Source: Thermochromatium tepidum ATCC 43061
GTDB lineage: Bacteria > Pseudomonadota > Gammaproteobacteria > Chromatiales > Chromatiaceae
DNA: 64,000 nucleotides
Reading direction: 5' to 3'
NCBI RefSeq assembly: GCF_009664085.1
Contig: NZ_CP039268.1
Location: 1,101,501-1,165,500 of the forward strand
The notes beneath the pieces were generated by a model, which had not been told where the DNA came from, searched no databases, and worked only from the letters and a program-made list of their open reading frames with translations. Below, one piece after another: positions 42,412 to 52,203 of the stretch (position 1 is its first letter; each line of letters starts with the position of its first letter). The position numbers and the translations under genes were made by a program.

Positions 42412-42993
42412 TCAGCCTGCATAGTTGGCAGCGACGAACGCCCAGTTGATCTTGTCCCAGATGCTCTCCAGATACTTGGGACGGGCGTTGCGATAGTCGA
42501 TGTAGTAGGCGTGTTCCCAGACGTCGACGGTCAGGAGCGCGGTCTTGCCCGAGGTCATGGGGGTGCCGGCATTGGAGGTGTTGAAGATCTCCAGCGAGCC
42601 GTCGGCGTTCTTGACCAGCCAGGTCCAGCCCGAGCCGAAGTTGCCGGCGGCCGACTGGGTGAATTGCTTTTTGAACTCATCGAACGAACCAAAGGTGGCG
42701 TCGATCACAGCGGCCAGCGCCCCGCTCGGGGCGCCGCCGCCGTTGGGGCTGAGACAGTTCCAGTAGAAGGTATGGTTCCAGACCTGTGCGGCGTTGTTGA
42801 AGATGCCGCCCGAGGACTTAAGGATGATGTCCTCCAGGCTCATGTCGGCGAACTCGGTGTCCTGGATCAGGTTGTTGAGGTTGGTGACATAGGTCTGATG
42901 ATGCTTGCCGTAGTGGTACTCGATGGTCTCGGACGAGAGCACGGGTTCCAGGGCGTTCTTCTCATAGGGGAGGGCAGGCAGTTCGTGCATCAT
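42412..42993 (-). CDS. sodB: Iron superoxide dismutase SodB
   Basis: This cytoplasmic enzyme disproportionates superoxide. The 193-residue protein has the metal ligands in [13 protein letters not shown] (His26 region), NHTFYWN, and [13 protein letters not shown] (Asp and His). [12 protein letters not shown] and the [13 protein letters not shown] context are those of the Fe type. Two adjacent ATGs begin the gene; AGGAG about eleven bases before the first supports 42993, though the second gives the usual HELPALPY start. It is monocistronic with its own terminator. Confidence 0.95.
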   Translation of the reverse strand: MMHELPALPYEKNALEPVLSSETIEYHYGKHHQTYVTNLNNLIQDTEFADMSLEDIILKSSGGIFNNAAQVWNHTFYWNCLSPNGGGAPSGALAAVIDATFGSFDEFKKQFTQSAAGNFGSGWTWLVKNADGSLEIFNTSNAGTPMTSGKTALLTVDVWEHAYYIDYRNARPKYLESIWDKINWAFVAANYAG

Positions 42994-43148
42994 GGTGGTC
43001 AGGTCTCCTGGGTGTGGCCTGGGATCTCAGGATCGAATGCAGCTCCACCATATAGTCGCGTGCTGGTTTTTACAACCGTCCCCGGTCTGGGATTCGGCTA
43101 TCCTCTTGGCGAGAGTCATCGAAATCACTGGGCGGGAGAAGCTCTGAA

Positions 43149-44924
43149 ATGTGCGGGATCTGTGGCGAGCTGCGGCTCGATGGTGTGCCGGCCGATCTGG
43201 ACGCGATCGGGCGGATGATGGCCGCGCTGACGCGGCGCGGCCCGGATCATGGCGGCAGCTACAGCGACGGGGCACTGGCCTTTGGGCATCGGCGGCTGGC
43301 GGTCATCGATCTGTCGGTTCGCTCCAATCAACCCATGGTCGATGCCGAGCTGGGGCTGGCCCTGGTCTTCAACGGCACCATCTATAACTACCGTGCCCTG
43401 CGGGCAGAGCTCGAAGGCAAGGGGTATCGCTTCTTCTCTGCCGGCGACAGCGAGGTCATCCTCAAGGCCTGGCACGCCTGGGGGACCGACTGCGTCGAGC
43501 GGCTGCACGGCATGTTTGCCTTCGCGGTCTGGGACGCCAACCGGCGTTCGCTGTTTTTGGCGCGCGACCGCTTTGGGATCAAGCCGTTATATTGGTCCGA
43601 ACAGGGTCAAGTGCTCCGTTTCGCCTCGACCCCCCAGGCACTCTTGGCCGCCGGCGGTCTGGATACGCGGATCGATCCGGTCGCGCTGCACAATCTCTTT
43701 ACGCTCCATGCCGTGGTTCCGGCCCCACGCACCATCCTCCAGGGTGTGCGTAAGCTCGCGCCCGGGCATTGGAGGCTGATCGAGGCCGATGGTCGTCAGA
43801 CCGAGCAATCCTATTGGCGTCTCGTCGCCCGGCGTCCCGAGTCGCCGCTGTCCGAGGGTGAATGGCTGGAGTCCATCCACGCCGCCTTGCGTCAGGCGGT
43901 CAGGATCCACAGCGAGGTCGCGGATGTCCCGGTCGGGGTGCTGCTCTCGGGTGGACTGGACTCCAGTCTGCTGGTGGCCCTGCTCGCCGAGGCGGGGGTC
44001 TCGGATCTGCGCACCTTCTCGGTCGGCTTCGAGGACACGCCCGAGGAGTCCGGCAGCGAGTTCGAATACTCGGATCTCGTCGTCGAGCGCTATGGCACGC
44101 ACCACCACAGGTTTCTGATCCCCAACGACCAGGTGTTGACTCGGCTCCCCGAGGCGATCGATGCCATGGCCGAGCCCATGTTCGGTCAGGACGCGGTCGC
44201 CTTTTATCTCCTTGCCGAACAGGTCGCGCGCGAGATCAAGGTGGTCCAGTCGGGGCAGGGCGCCGACGAGGTGTTCGGCGGTTATTTCTGGTATCCACGC
44301 ATGCTGGCCGAGACGACCGGCTCACCGCTGGAGCGCTTCGCCAAGCACTATTTCGACCGCGATCACGCCGAATATCTGCGCATGATCGGCCCGGACTACG
44401 CCGGCGAAGACTACACCTCGGCGTTCATCACCGAGCGTCTGGCCGAGCCGGATGCCGACACCTTCATGGACGCGGTGCTGCGTCTGGACGTGACCACGCT
44501 CATCGTCGATGACCCCGTCAAGCGGGTCGACAACATGACCATGGCCTGGGGTCTAGAGGCGCGCGTGCCCTTCCTCGATCACCAGCTCGTGGAAGTGGCG
44601 GCGCGCTGTCCACCCGAGCTCAGGCTGCGCGCCGGCGGCAAATATCCGCTCAAGGTGCTTGCCCGCGGGCGGCTGCCGGATGCGGTGATCGACCGCCCCA
44701 AGGGCTATTTCCCCATGCCGGCGCTCAAATACGTGCGCGGGCCCTTCCTCGACATGATGCGCGACGTCCTGACCTCGCGCGCCAGCCGCGCACGCGGTCT
44801 CTATCGTCAGTCCTATCTCGACCAGCTCCTGGCCGCACCCGACCTGCACCACACCCGCATCCAGGGCAACAAGCTCTGGCACCTGGCACTCTTGGAGCTC
44901 TGGTTCCAGCGGCACGTCGATTGA
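43149..44924 (+). CDS. Asparagine-synthase-like amidotransferase, probably N-acetylglutaminylglutamine amide synthase
   Basis: The 591-residue enzyme has an N-terminal glutaminase (Cys2 nucleophile, MCGICGELRLDG; RRGPDHGG) and a C-terminal synthetase with PP-loop LLSGGLDSSLLVALLAE near residue 265. Phrases such as QPMVDAELGLALVFNG, YRFFSAGDSEVILKAWHAWG and LHAVVPAPRTILQGVRKL match the amidotransferase of the N-acetylglutaminylglutamine amide osmolyte pathway more closely than AsnB. That dipeptide amide is an osmoprotectant in purple sulfur bacteria and others. The usual partner ligase/acetyltransferase is not adjacent, so plain asparagine synthetase activity remains possible. Confidence 0.75.
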   Translation: MCGICGELRLDGVPADLDAIGRMMAALTRRGPDHGGSYSDGALAFGHRRLAVIDLSVRSNQPMVDAELGLALVFNGTIYNYRALRAELEGKGYRFFSAGDSEVILKAWHAWGTDCVERLHGMFAFAVWDANRRSLFLARDRFGIKPLYWSEQGQVLRFASTPQALLAAGGLDTRIDPVALHNLFTLHAVVPAPRTILQGVRKLAPGHWRLIEADGRQTEQSYWRLVARRPESPLSEGEWLESIHAALRQAVRIHSEVADVPVGVLLSGGLDSSLLVALLAEAGVSDLRTFSVGFEDTPEESGSEFEYSDLVVERYGTHHHRFLIPNDQVLTRLPEAIDAMAEPMFGQDAVAFYLLAEQVAREIKVVQSGQGADEVFGGYFWYPRMLAETTGSPLERFAKHYFDRDHAEYLRMIGPDYAGEDYTSAFITERLAEPDADTFMDAVLRLDVTTLIVDDPVKRVDNMTMAWGLEARVPFLDHQLVEVAARCPPELRLRAGGKYPLKVLARGRLPDAVIDRPKGYFPMPALKYVRGPFLDMMRDVLTSRASRARGLYRQSYLDQLLAAPDLHHTRIQGNKLWHLALLELWFQRHVD

Positions 44925-45020
44925 GTCGCGTCGCCGCACCGAGCGGTAGGCTTGATAATGGCCGCGACGGCCTGATTTCGTGTGGGTCAGTAATCTCCAA
45001 CACGCAAAAGGGTGATTGAG

Positions 45021-45356
45021 ATGGATGTTTTGGAACGTATCGCCGAGCAGGTCAGGAGCAACCCAGTCGTAATCTACATGAAGGGTACGCCTAAATTCCC
45101 TCAATGCGGCTTTTCCATGCGCGCCGCCCAGGCCCTGCAGGAGTGCGGGGTGCCCTTCGCCTATGTCAATGTCCTGCAAGACCCCGAGATCTTCGAGAAC
45201 CTACCGCGTTTCGCCGACTGGCCGACCTTTCCCCAGATCTACATCGACGGCGAGCTGGTGGGCGGCTGCGATATCACGCTCGAGTTGCACGCCCGCGGCG
45301 AGCTGAAGGCGATGATGGAGCGAGCGGTCGCCAAGGCGCAGGCCGGAAACGCCTGA
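45021..45356 (+). CDS. grxD: Monothiol glutaredoxin Grx4
   Basis: Grx4 binds and transfers [2Fe-2S] clusters together with glutathione. The 111-residue protein has the diagnostic CGFS active site (TPKFPQCGFSMRAAQALQEC), the cis-proline in WPTFPQIYIDGELVGGCDI, and the single-domain length of the GrxD group. The ATG at 45021 is chosen; AAGGG lies about seven bases upstream, and the GTG at 45012 would sit on it. No operon partner is evident. Confidence 0.95.
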   Translation: MDVLERIAEQVRSNPVVIYMKGTPKFPQCGFSMRAAQALQECGVPFAYVNVLQDPEIFENLPRFADWPTFPQIYIDGELVGGCDITLELHARGELKAMMERAVAKAQAGNA

Positions 45357-45440
45357 GATTGACTATGCAAGCCCTCAACGCCGCTTGCCACGCCCGAGTC
45401 GGACTGGGTTCGCTCTCTGCAATCCACCAGGTGCCCGTGC

Positions 45441-46121
45441 TCAATCCAGACGCTGGTCTGATCCGTCCGACGCCTCGGTATGGCGCTCCCAGTAACGATC
45501 GGGGTCGAGTTCGTGCCAGCGGTTGACGACCGCGCAAAACAGCCGCGCGGTCTGCTCGGCGTCGTAGATGGCCGAATGTGCCTCGCTGTTCTTCCAACCC
45601 AACCCCGCCGCCTTGGCCGCCTTGGCCAGCACGGTCTGGCCGAACATCAGTCCGCCGAGCGTGACGGTGTCGAAGACGCTGAAGGCATGGAAGGGATTGC
45701 GTTTGTAGCCGGTCCGTTCGACGGCGGCCTTGATGAATCCCAGATCGAAGTGCGCGTTGTGTCCGACCAGGATGGCACGGTTGCAGCCGGCTGACTTGAC
45801 GGCCTTGCGGATCGGCGTCAGGAGACGTTCGAGCGCATCCCGTTCCGATACGGCATCCCGAAACGGATGGTGCGGATCGATGCCGTTGAAGGCCAGCGCG
45901 CGCGGATCGATCTCCGAGCCGACAAAGGGCAGCACATGGCAGGCGAGCGTCGGCGTGGGTTCGAGCAGACCGTCGGGCCGCTGCCGGATGATGACGGCCG
46001 CGATCTCCAGCAGGGCGTGGCGCTGGGCATCGAAACCGGCGGTCTCGACGTCCACCACAACGGGTAGGAAGCCACGAAAGCGCCGCGCGATGCCGTTGCG
46101 GATGGATGGCTGTTCTCTCAT
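45441..46121 (-). CDS. rnt: Ribonuclease T
   Basis: This DEDDh 3'-5' exoribonuclease trims tRNA and other stable RNA 3' ends. The 226-residue protein has Exo I in [15 protein letters not shown], Exo II in [14 protein letters not shown], and Exo III in [16 protein letters not shown]. The hydrophobic [20 protein letters not shown] segment is typical of RNase T. The ATG at 46121 ([18 protein letters not shown]) fits the family better than the longer in-frame starts. It lies divergent from mlaA. Confidence 0.93.
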   Translation of the reverse strand: MREQPSIRNGIARRFRGFLPVVVDVETAGFDAQRHALLEIAAVIIRQRPDGLLEPTPTLACHVLPFVGSEIDPRALAFNGIDPHHPFRDAVSERDALERLLTPIRKAVKSAGCNRAILVGHNAHFDLGFIKAAVERTGYKRNPFHAFSVFDTVTLGGLMFGQTVLAKAAKAAGLGWKNSEAHSAIYDAEQTARLFCAVVNRWHELDPDRYWERHTEASDGSDQRLD

Positions 46122-46242
46122 CGTTACAGCATAAGTGCGCGCGCCATGAATGCCAATGCTCGAGGTCACCGCGAATCTCCGACGGCGCTTCGCGCTGTGG
46201 TAGGATCTTGATCCGGTTCATCGAGGAGGTTTGCCGGGTGTC

Positions 46243-46995
46243 ATGGGTAGGGTGATGCTGAGATCATGGGTACGCGCGCTGGCTTGGCTGGTGGCGCCGA
46301 CGCTCTTGCTTGGGTGCGCCTCTACGTCTGATCGCGAGTTCGATCCGCGTGATCCGCTGGAGCCCTTCAACCGAGCCACCTTCCGTTTCAACATGGATTT
46401 CGACAAGGCGTTCGTGCGCCCGATCGCCGCGGGCTATCGGAAGGTGACGCCCGAGCCGGTCGATCGCAGCATCACCAATTTCTTCAATAACCTGGCCGAT
46501 GTCACCTCGGCGGTCAACAATGTCTTGCAATTCAAGATGTCGCGCGCCGGCAGCGACGTCGGGCGTCTCTTCATCAACTCAACGATCGGTGTGCTGGGTT
46601 TCATCGACGTGGCCAGCAACGTCGGTCTGCCGAGCTACAAGGAGGACTTTGGACAGACGCTCGGGTATTGGGGGCTGGAGCCGGGCGCCTATCTGGTTGC
46701 GCCCTTGCTGGGGCCGACCAGCATGCGCGACGCCATCGGCAGGGGGGGCGACCTGTTCACGGATCCGCTGCTTGGTCTCAGACCGCATCAGGTGCGCTGG
46801 GGATTGGTCGGGGTCCGGGCGATCGACCAGCGCGCGGACCTGCTGAAGGCGACCGAGATCCTCGAAGGGTCCACCCTGGATCCCTACAGCTTTGTGCGCG
46901 ATGCCTATCTCCAGCGTCGCCAAGCCCTGGTGTACGATGGCCATCCACCGCAAGACCAGTCCCCACAGGACTTCTGGGACGAGGTCAAGTTCTAG
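46243..46995 (+). CDS. mlaA: Outer-membrane lipoprotein MlaA (VacJ)
   Basis: MlaA sits in the outer membrane and removes misplaced phospholipids from the outer leaflet, passing them to the Mla pathway. The 250-residue precursor has a lipoprotein signal with lipobox LLLGCA. The family sequence follows: [57 protein letters not shown], and the [19 protein letters not shown] segment. The start was placed at ATG 46243, 12 bases after a GAGGAGGT. No other mla gene is near. It converges on pyrC with a 4-bp overlap. Confidence 0.95.
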   Translation: MGRVMLRSWVRALAWLVAPTLLLGCASTSDREFDPRDPLEPFNRATFRFNMDFDKAFVRPIAAGYRKVTPEPVDRSITNFFNNLADVTSAVNNVLQFKMSRAGSDVGRLFINSTIGVLGFIDVASNVGLPSYKEDFGQTLGYWGLEPGAYLVAPLLGPTSMRDAIGRGGDLFTDPLLGLRPHQVRWGLVGVRAIDQRADLLKATEILEGSTLDPYSFVRDAYLQRRQALVYDGHPPQDQSPQDFWDEVKF

Positions 46996-48047
46996 CCGGT
47001 TTGCACCGGCTCGACCTGCCAGCCGAGGGTCGCGCCGGCGCACAGCGGGACCACCCGGCTGTCTTTGAACCTGTAGTATTCGGGGACGGTCCAGGGCCGG
47101 CGGACCAATCGGATCCGCCCCTGGTTCATGGGGAGGCCGTAGAACTCCGCCCCATGCCGGCTCGCGAAGCCCTCCAGCCGGTCGAGTGCACCGGCCCGGT
47201 CAAAGACCTCGGCATAAAGCTCCAGTGCCGCATGGGCGCTGAAGATGCCCGCACAGCCACAGCCGCATTCCTTGGTTCCGAGCGCATGGGGCGCGCTGTC
47301 GGTCCCCAGAAAAAAACGCGGATGACCGCTGGTGGCGGCCTCGACCAGGGCCAGGCGGTGACGCTCGCGCTTGAGCACCGGCAGGCAATAGAGATGCGGC
47401 CGGATCCCGCCGGCCAAGAGGGCATTGCGGTTGTAGAGCAGATGATGGGGGGTGATGGTCGCCCCCAGGGTCTCGGGGCCGGAGCGCACGAAGTTCACCG
47501 CCTCGGCGGTGGTCACATGTTCAAGGACGACCCTGAGCCCGGGGTGCTGCTCGATGAGCGGATGCAGCACCCGCTCGATGAAGACCGACTCGCGGTCGAA
47601 GATGTCGATCGACTCATCCGTGACCTCGCCGTGCACCAGGAGCGGCATCCCAACCTCACGCATCGCCTCCAAGACCGGCTTGAGCCGGGTGATGTCGGTC
47701 ACGCCGTTCTCGGAGTTGGTGGTCGCCCCGGCCGGATAGAGCTTGCAGGCGACCACCAGGCCGCTTGCCTTGGCACGTTCGATCTCGGATGGGTTGGTGT
47801 GATCGGTGAGATAGAGCGTCATCAGCGGCTGAAAGTCGCTCCCCTCGGGCAGTGCGGCGAGGATGCGCGCGCGATAGGCGCGCGCCTGCTCGGTCGTCAC
47901 CACCGGTGGCTTGAGGTTCGGCATGACGATAGCGCGCGCGAACCGGCGCGCACTGAAGCCCACCACATCGGCCATGGCCGCGCCATCGCGCAGATGCAGG
48001 TGCCAGTCGTCCGGTTGGGTGAGTTCGATCGAGTCGTGGTGCTCCAT
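46992..48047 (-). CDS. pyrC: Dihydroorotase PyrC (class II)
   Basis: PyrC closes carbamoyl aspartate to dihydroorotate in pyrimidine synthesis, using two zinc ions. The 351-residue protein has HxH in [13 protein letters not shown], the carbamylated lysine in [18 protein letters not shown], the ligands in [10 protein letters not shown] and [11 protein letters not shown], and the catalytic aspartate in [16 protein letters not shown]. Length and motifs match the E. coli-type enzyme. It overlaps the mlaA stop tail to tail, leaving no room for a terminator between them. Confidence 0.96.
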   Translation of the reverse strand: MEHHDSIELTQPDDWHLHLRDGAAMADVVGFSARRFARAIVMPNLKPPVVTTEQARAYRARILAALPEGSDFQPLMTLYLTDHTNPSEIERAKASGLVVACKLYPAGATTNSENGVTDITRLKPVLEAMREVGMPLLVHGEVTDESIDIFDRESVFIERVLHPLIEQHPGLRVVLEHVTTAEAVNFVRSGPETLGATITPHHLLYNRNALLAGGIRPHLYCLPVLKRERHRLALVEAATSGHPRFFLGTDSAPHALGTKECGCGCAGIFSAHAALELYAEVFDRAGALDRLEGFASRHGAEFYGLPMNQGRIRLVRRPWTVPEYYRFKDSRVVPLCAGATLGWQVEPVQTG

Positions 48048-48134
48048 GGCTCAAGCGACCTGAGTGTGCCAGGCGTACTGCTATCGATTAAAGTGCGCAA
48101 AGATTCACATGATACGCTTCCTGCCCTGAGTGCC

Positions 48135-51100
48135 CTAGGGCTGACTCAGGTCTGGCAGGCGTGACTGTCCCGACTGTATTGAGGACCCTCCTCGCACAGT
48201 TGATCTTTTCGACCCTCCTCTCACCAGCCGCCGCGCCCACTCGACCCCATCATCGACCAGGGTATAGACCACGGGCACCACCAGCAGACTCAGAAAGGTC
48301 GAGGTGATGAGCCCACCGATGACCACGATCGCCATGGGGGCGCGAAAACTGGGGTCCACACCGATGCCGAGCGCGATCGGCAGCATCCCGGCCCCCATGG
48401 CGACTGTGGTCATGATGATCGGGCGCGCCCGCTTGCGACAGGCATCCAGCAGCGCCTCCCAGCGGTTGAGGCCATGCGTGCGCCGCGCCAGGAGGATGTA
48501 ATCGACCAACAGGATCGAGTTCTTGGTGGCGATACCCATCAGCATGATGAGCCCGATCAGCGAGGGCATCGACAGGGCGCTGCCGGTCACAAACAGGGCA
48601 AGAAAGGCGCCGGGGATCGACAGCACCAGGGCCGCCAGGGTGGTGACGGGCTGCACGAAGTCGCGAAACAGCAACACCAGCACCGCATAGATGCAGAGCA
48701 CCCCGGTCAGCATCGCCACCCCAAAGCTGGCGAAGAGCTCGCCCATGACCTCGGCATCACCGACCTGGGTCTGGGAGATGCCCGGTGGCAGTTGGCGCAG
48801 ACTCGGCAACGCCAGCGCCTGTTTCTCCACCAAGCCCAGCGGTTGCTGATTGAGTTCGATCTCGAAGTTGACGTTGCGCCGCCGGTCGTAGCGATCGATC
48901 TCGGCCGGTCCGCTGTCGAGCCTCAGGTCGGTGATGGCACCGATCTGCACTGGCCCGTCCCGCCCGGGCACGCTCAGGCTGCGCAGCAGATCGAGGTCCT
49001 GGCGCGCCTCGGGCGGCAGCCTGACTACGATCGGCACCTGACGCTGAGAGAGATTGAGCTTGGGCAGCAACTGAGCATAGTCACCACTGGTGGCGATGCG
49101 TAGGGTCTCGGCGATGGCCGCCGTGGTCACGCCCAGCTCGGCGGCGCGGGCAGAATCGGGCCGGACCACCAGTTCGGGACGCGCCAGTCCAGCGGTATTG
49201 GTGACGGTGCCGATCCCGGGGAGGGTGCGCAACTCGCGCTCGACCCGGCGCGCGTGTTCGACCAGTCGCTCACCGTCCTCGCCGGTCAACACCAGGATGT
49301 ATTTCTCGTTGGCACCGGCCAGTCCCACGGTGAAGCGGATACCAGGGATGGCGGTCAGGGCCTCACGCAGCTCGCGCTCGATCGCCTGCTTGCTGACCCC
49401 CCGCCGCTCACCGCGCGGGCTGAGACGGATGGTCAGGGTCGCCTTGCGCACCTCCTGAACGCCTGTGCTCATGAGGGGATCGCTCCCGGCCGCGCCGCCC
49501 CCGATGGTGGTATAGACCAGTTGCACCTGGGGATGGCGCGCGATCAGGACCCGGGCCCGCTCGGCGGCCTCCAGGGTCTCATCGAGCCGGCTGCCAGGGG
49601 GGAGTTCCAGGTAGACCTGGGTCTGGGACATGTCGTCGGGCGGCAGGAAGCCGGTCGGCAGGAATGGCGCGAGTGCAAAGGCACCGACGAAGAAGACCGC
49701 AGCCCCCAGCAGCGTCAGCCAACGATGGCGCACACAGACCCCGCTCAGGCGCACCACGGCATCGAGCCAGCGCGGATGATCGTGGAGCCGGCGCGGTGGG
49801 CGCAGCAGATAGGCCGCCATCATGGGTGTGAGCAGACGCGCCACCACCAGCGAGAAAAAGACCGCGATGGCCGCCGTCCAGCCGAATTGGACAAAGAACT
49901 TGCCCGCCACCCCGCTCATGAAGGCCGTCGGCAGGAACACGGCGATCAGGGTGAAGCTGGTGGCGATCACCGCCAGCCCGATCTCATCCGCCGCCTCCAG
50001 CGCCGCCTGATAGGGCGTCTTGCCCTGGCGCAGATGGCGCAGGATGTTCTCGATCTCGACGATGGCATCATCGACCAGGACGCCGATCACCAGCGACAGG
50101 GCCAGCAGGGTCACGACATTGAGTGTGAACCCGAGCAGATGCATGGCGGCAAAGGTCGGCAGGATCGAGAGCGGCAAGGCCGTGGCCGAGATCAGGGTCG
50201 CGCGCCAGTCGCGCAGAAAGACCCAGACCACCAACACCGCCAGCAGCGCGCCCTCCAGCAGCAGCGACATCGAGCCTTCGAAGTTCTCCAGCACTGGATC
50301 GACGAAGTTGAATGACTCGACGATCTCAAGGTCCGGGCGCTCGGACTGAAGCCGCGCCAGTTCGGCCCGCACCCCCTGGGCGACCTGGACCTCGCCCGCG
50401 CCGCGACTGCGCACCACCTCGAAGCCGACCACCGGGCGCCCATCGAGCAGGGCGGCCGAGCGGCGTTCGGCGACGGTATCGATCAGGGTCGCGACCTGAC
50501 CGAGCCGGATGCGCCGACCATCAGACAGGCTGATGTCCAGCTCGGCCAACTCGGCGGCGGTCTGGACGGTCGCCAGGGTGCGGATCGACTGCTCGGCCCC
50601 GCCCAGATCGGCGCGCCCGCCCGCGTCCTCGCGCTGGATCAGGCGCAGCTGGCGCGAGATCTCGGCGGCTGTGACCCGCAGCGCGAGCAACCGGTCCGGG
50701 TCCAGCTCGACGCGCACCTCCCGCTCGACCCCGCCGACGCGGTTCACCGCCCCGACCCCAGGCACGCTGAGCAGACGCCGTGCCAGGTCGTTGTCGACGA
50801 ACCAAGACAGGGCCTCCTCGTCCAGACGCGGCGAGGCGACGGTGTAGCTTAGGATCGGGAGCCCGGTCAGGTTGATCTTGGCGACGATCGGCTCTTCCAA
50901 GTCGCCGGGCAGCTCGGGGCGGACGCGCGCGACCGCGTCGCGCACATCATCGACGGCCTCCTGGGTTGGTTTCTCCAGCCGGAACTCGGCGGTGATGGTG
51001 GCGGTGCCGTCCTGGATCTTGGTGTAGAGATGCTTGATGCCCTGGAGGGTCGCGAGGGCGTTCTCGATCTTGCGCGCCACCTCGGTCTCCAGCAGGGCGG

Positions 51101-51266
51101 GGGCCGCACCGGGCAGACTGGCCACCACTCGTACACTCGGCAGGTCGATGTCCATGAACTGCTGGACCTTCATGGTCATGAACGACAGCGTGCCCATGAA
51201 GGCCAGCAGGGCGAACAGCAGGATCGCCGGGATCGGGCTGCGGATCGACCAGGCGGAGAGGTTCAT
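48135..51266 (-). CDS. RND-family efflux transporter, inner-membrane permease
   Basis: The 1043-residue HAE-type proton-driven exporter has twelve predicted membrane segments and two large periplasmic loops. The start (MNLSAWSIRSPIPAILLFAL), the proton-relay aspartates in SLVIGVLVDDAIVEIENI, and the second-half GLIMLMGIATKNSILLVDYI are standard. The pore loop EGSMSLLLEGALLAVLVVWV is also present. It follows a periplasmic adaptor (52204-53355), with one small secreted protein between them. Substrate cannot be told; no outer-membrane channel gene is seen. Confidence 0.93.
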   Translation of the reverse strand: MNLSAWSIRSPIPAILLFALLAFMGTLSFMTMKVQQFMDIDLPSVRVVASLPGAAPALLETEVARKIENALATLQGIKHLYTKIQDGTATITAEFRLEKPTQEAVDDVRDAVARVRPELPGDLEEPIVAKINLTGLPILSYTVASPRLDEEALSWFVDNDLARRLLSVPGVGAVNRVGGVEREVRVELDPDRLLALRVTAAEISRQLRLIQREDAGGRADLGGAEQSIRTLATVQTAAELAELDISLSDGRRIRLGQVATLIDTVAERRSAALLDGRPVVGFEVVRSRGAGEVQVAQGVRAELARLQSERPDLEIVESFNFVDPVLENFEGSMSLLLEGALLAVLVVWVFLRDWRATLISATALPLSILPTFAAMHLLGFTLNVVTLLALSLVIGVLVDDAIVEIENILRHLRQGKTPYQAALEAADEIGLAVIATSFTLIAVFLPTAFMSGVAGKFFVQFGWTAAIAVFFSLVVARLLTPMMAAYLLRPPRRLHDHPRWLDAVVRLSGVCVRHRWLTLLGAAVFFVGAFALAPFLPTGFLPPDDMSQTQVYLELPPGSRLDETLEAAERARVLIARHPQVQLVYTTIGGGAAGSDPLMSTGVQEVRKATLTIRLSPRGERRGVSKQAIERELREALTAIPGIRFTVGLAGANEKYILVLTGEDGERLVEHARRVERELRTLPGIGTVTNTAGLARPELVVRPDSARAAELGVTTAAIAETLRIATSGDYAQLLPKLNLSQRQVPIVVRLPPEARQDLDLLRSLSVPGRDGPVQIGAITDLRLDSGPAEIDRYDRRRNVNFEIELNQQPLGLVEKQALALPSLRQLPPGISQTQVGDAEVMGELFASFGVAMLTGVLCIYAVLVLLFRDFVQPVTTLAALVLSIPGAFLALFVTGSALSMPSLIGLIMLMGIATKNSILLVDYILLARRTHGLNRWEALLDACRKRARPIIMTTVAMGAGMLPIALGIGVDPSFRAPMAIVVIGGLITSTFLSLLVVPVVYTLVDDGVEWARRLVRGGSKRSTVRGGSSIQSGQSRLPDLSQP

Positions 51267-51288
51267 CAGTCGATGCAGGTTGGCGGAA

Positions 51289-52074
51289 CTAGAGTCCCTG
51301 CGCGCGACGATAATCGCGCATCGCCTGATCGGCTATATCGAGCTGGCGGTCGTTACAGTTCGGACGCGCCTCCGTGCGTCGTCCGAGCCGGTCGTAATAG
51401 ACGACGCAGTCGTTCCTGAAGACTGCCTCGGCCTCGCCATTGCGGTCCATCATAATCTCCGGCGGGGGACCGCCTCGGTCGGGTCTAGGTTCGTATCTAC
51501 CGCTGCGCTCATCGCCAGACTGGTCACGTCCATCGCGTCCGTATCCGTCTTCATTGCCGCGTCCACCACCCTGGCCGCGCCCCTGTTGGAGCAGATAGGC
51601 ATCGACGGCATCCTCGGCACGGCGGCGGTCGCTCGAGTTGCAGTTGCTGCTACGGGTGATCAGCGTGCCCTCGCGGTCATAGAGCGCGGTGCAGCCGCTC
51701 GGCAGCCGCACCTCCAGCTCGCCGGAGCGACGCGGTACGACCTCGGGCGCACCGCTGCCACCCGAACCGCCGCCGCTGGGTGGGCGGCGTCCTTCGTACT
51801 GGACCTCGACGACGCGCCGCCGCTGGATCTCGCAGGTCCAGGGATATTTGCGTCCGTCGATCTTGGTCTTGCCCTCGACCCTGTAGTTCTTGTCGCCCGG
51901 CAGTTGGACGACCTGCTCATCGCGTAGATCGATGAGTCCGTAGTCGCTGCGCAATCGGGCCTCGCAGTCGCGGATGGCGTCCCTGGTGTTATAGGCAAGG
52001 GCGGTTGTGGGGACCGCAAGTATCAGGGCGAGCAGGAGTCGGGTCTGGGCGGTTGTTCTGGGAGGTTGACGCAT
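51289..52074 (-). CDS. Secreted protein of unknown function within the RND operon
   Basis: The 261-residue product has a clean signal peptide (LLLALILAVPTTALA, then YN). A small domain follows (DAIRDCEARLRSDYGLIDLR to KYPWTCEIQRRRVVEVQYEG), then two short repeats around cysteines (SGCTALYDREGTLITRSSNC; NDCVVYYDRLGRRTEARPNC) separated by a glycine/arginine/aspartate-rich linker. Four cysteines in the repeats could form disulfides. It lies between adaptor and permease genes, so a periplasmic role linked to that pump is possible. No family was recognised. Confidence 0.7.
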   Translation of the reverse strand: MRQPPRTTAQTRLLLALILAVPTTALAYNTRDAIRDCEARLRSDYGLIDLRDEQVVQLPGDKNYRVEGKTKIDGRKYPWTCEIQRRRVVEVQYEGRRPPSGGGSGGSGAPEVVPRRSGELEVRLPSGCTALYDREGTLITRSSNCNSSDRRRAEDAVDAYLLQQGRGQGGGRGNEDGYGRDGRDQSGDERSGRYEPRPDRGGPPPEIMMDRNGEAEAVFRNDCVVYYDRLGRRTEARPNCNDRQLDIADQAMRDYRRAQGL

Positions 52075-52203
52075 GATCTTTGAGTTCCATGGAAGGTTCG
52101 GATCAAACGGAATACTGTTGCGCGTCCGAGCCAGTCGAATACGGATCGGGCAGTGCGCATGATAGCGAAGTCCCAGGCGGAGCGGCGGGAGAAAGACGCC
52201 TCC

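Noticed and set aside
43149-44924. Plain asnB naming
   Set aside because: Several sequence stretches fit the N-acetylglutaminylglutamine amide group better, so the symbol was withheld.
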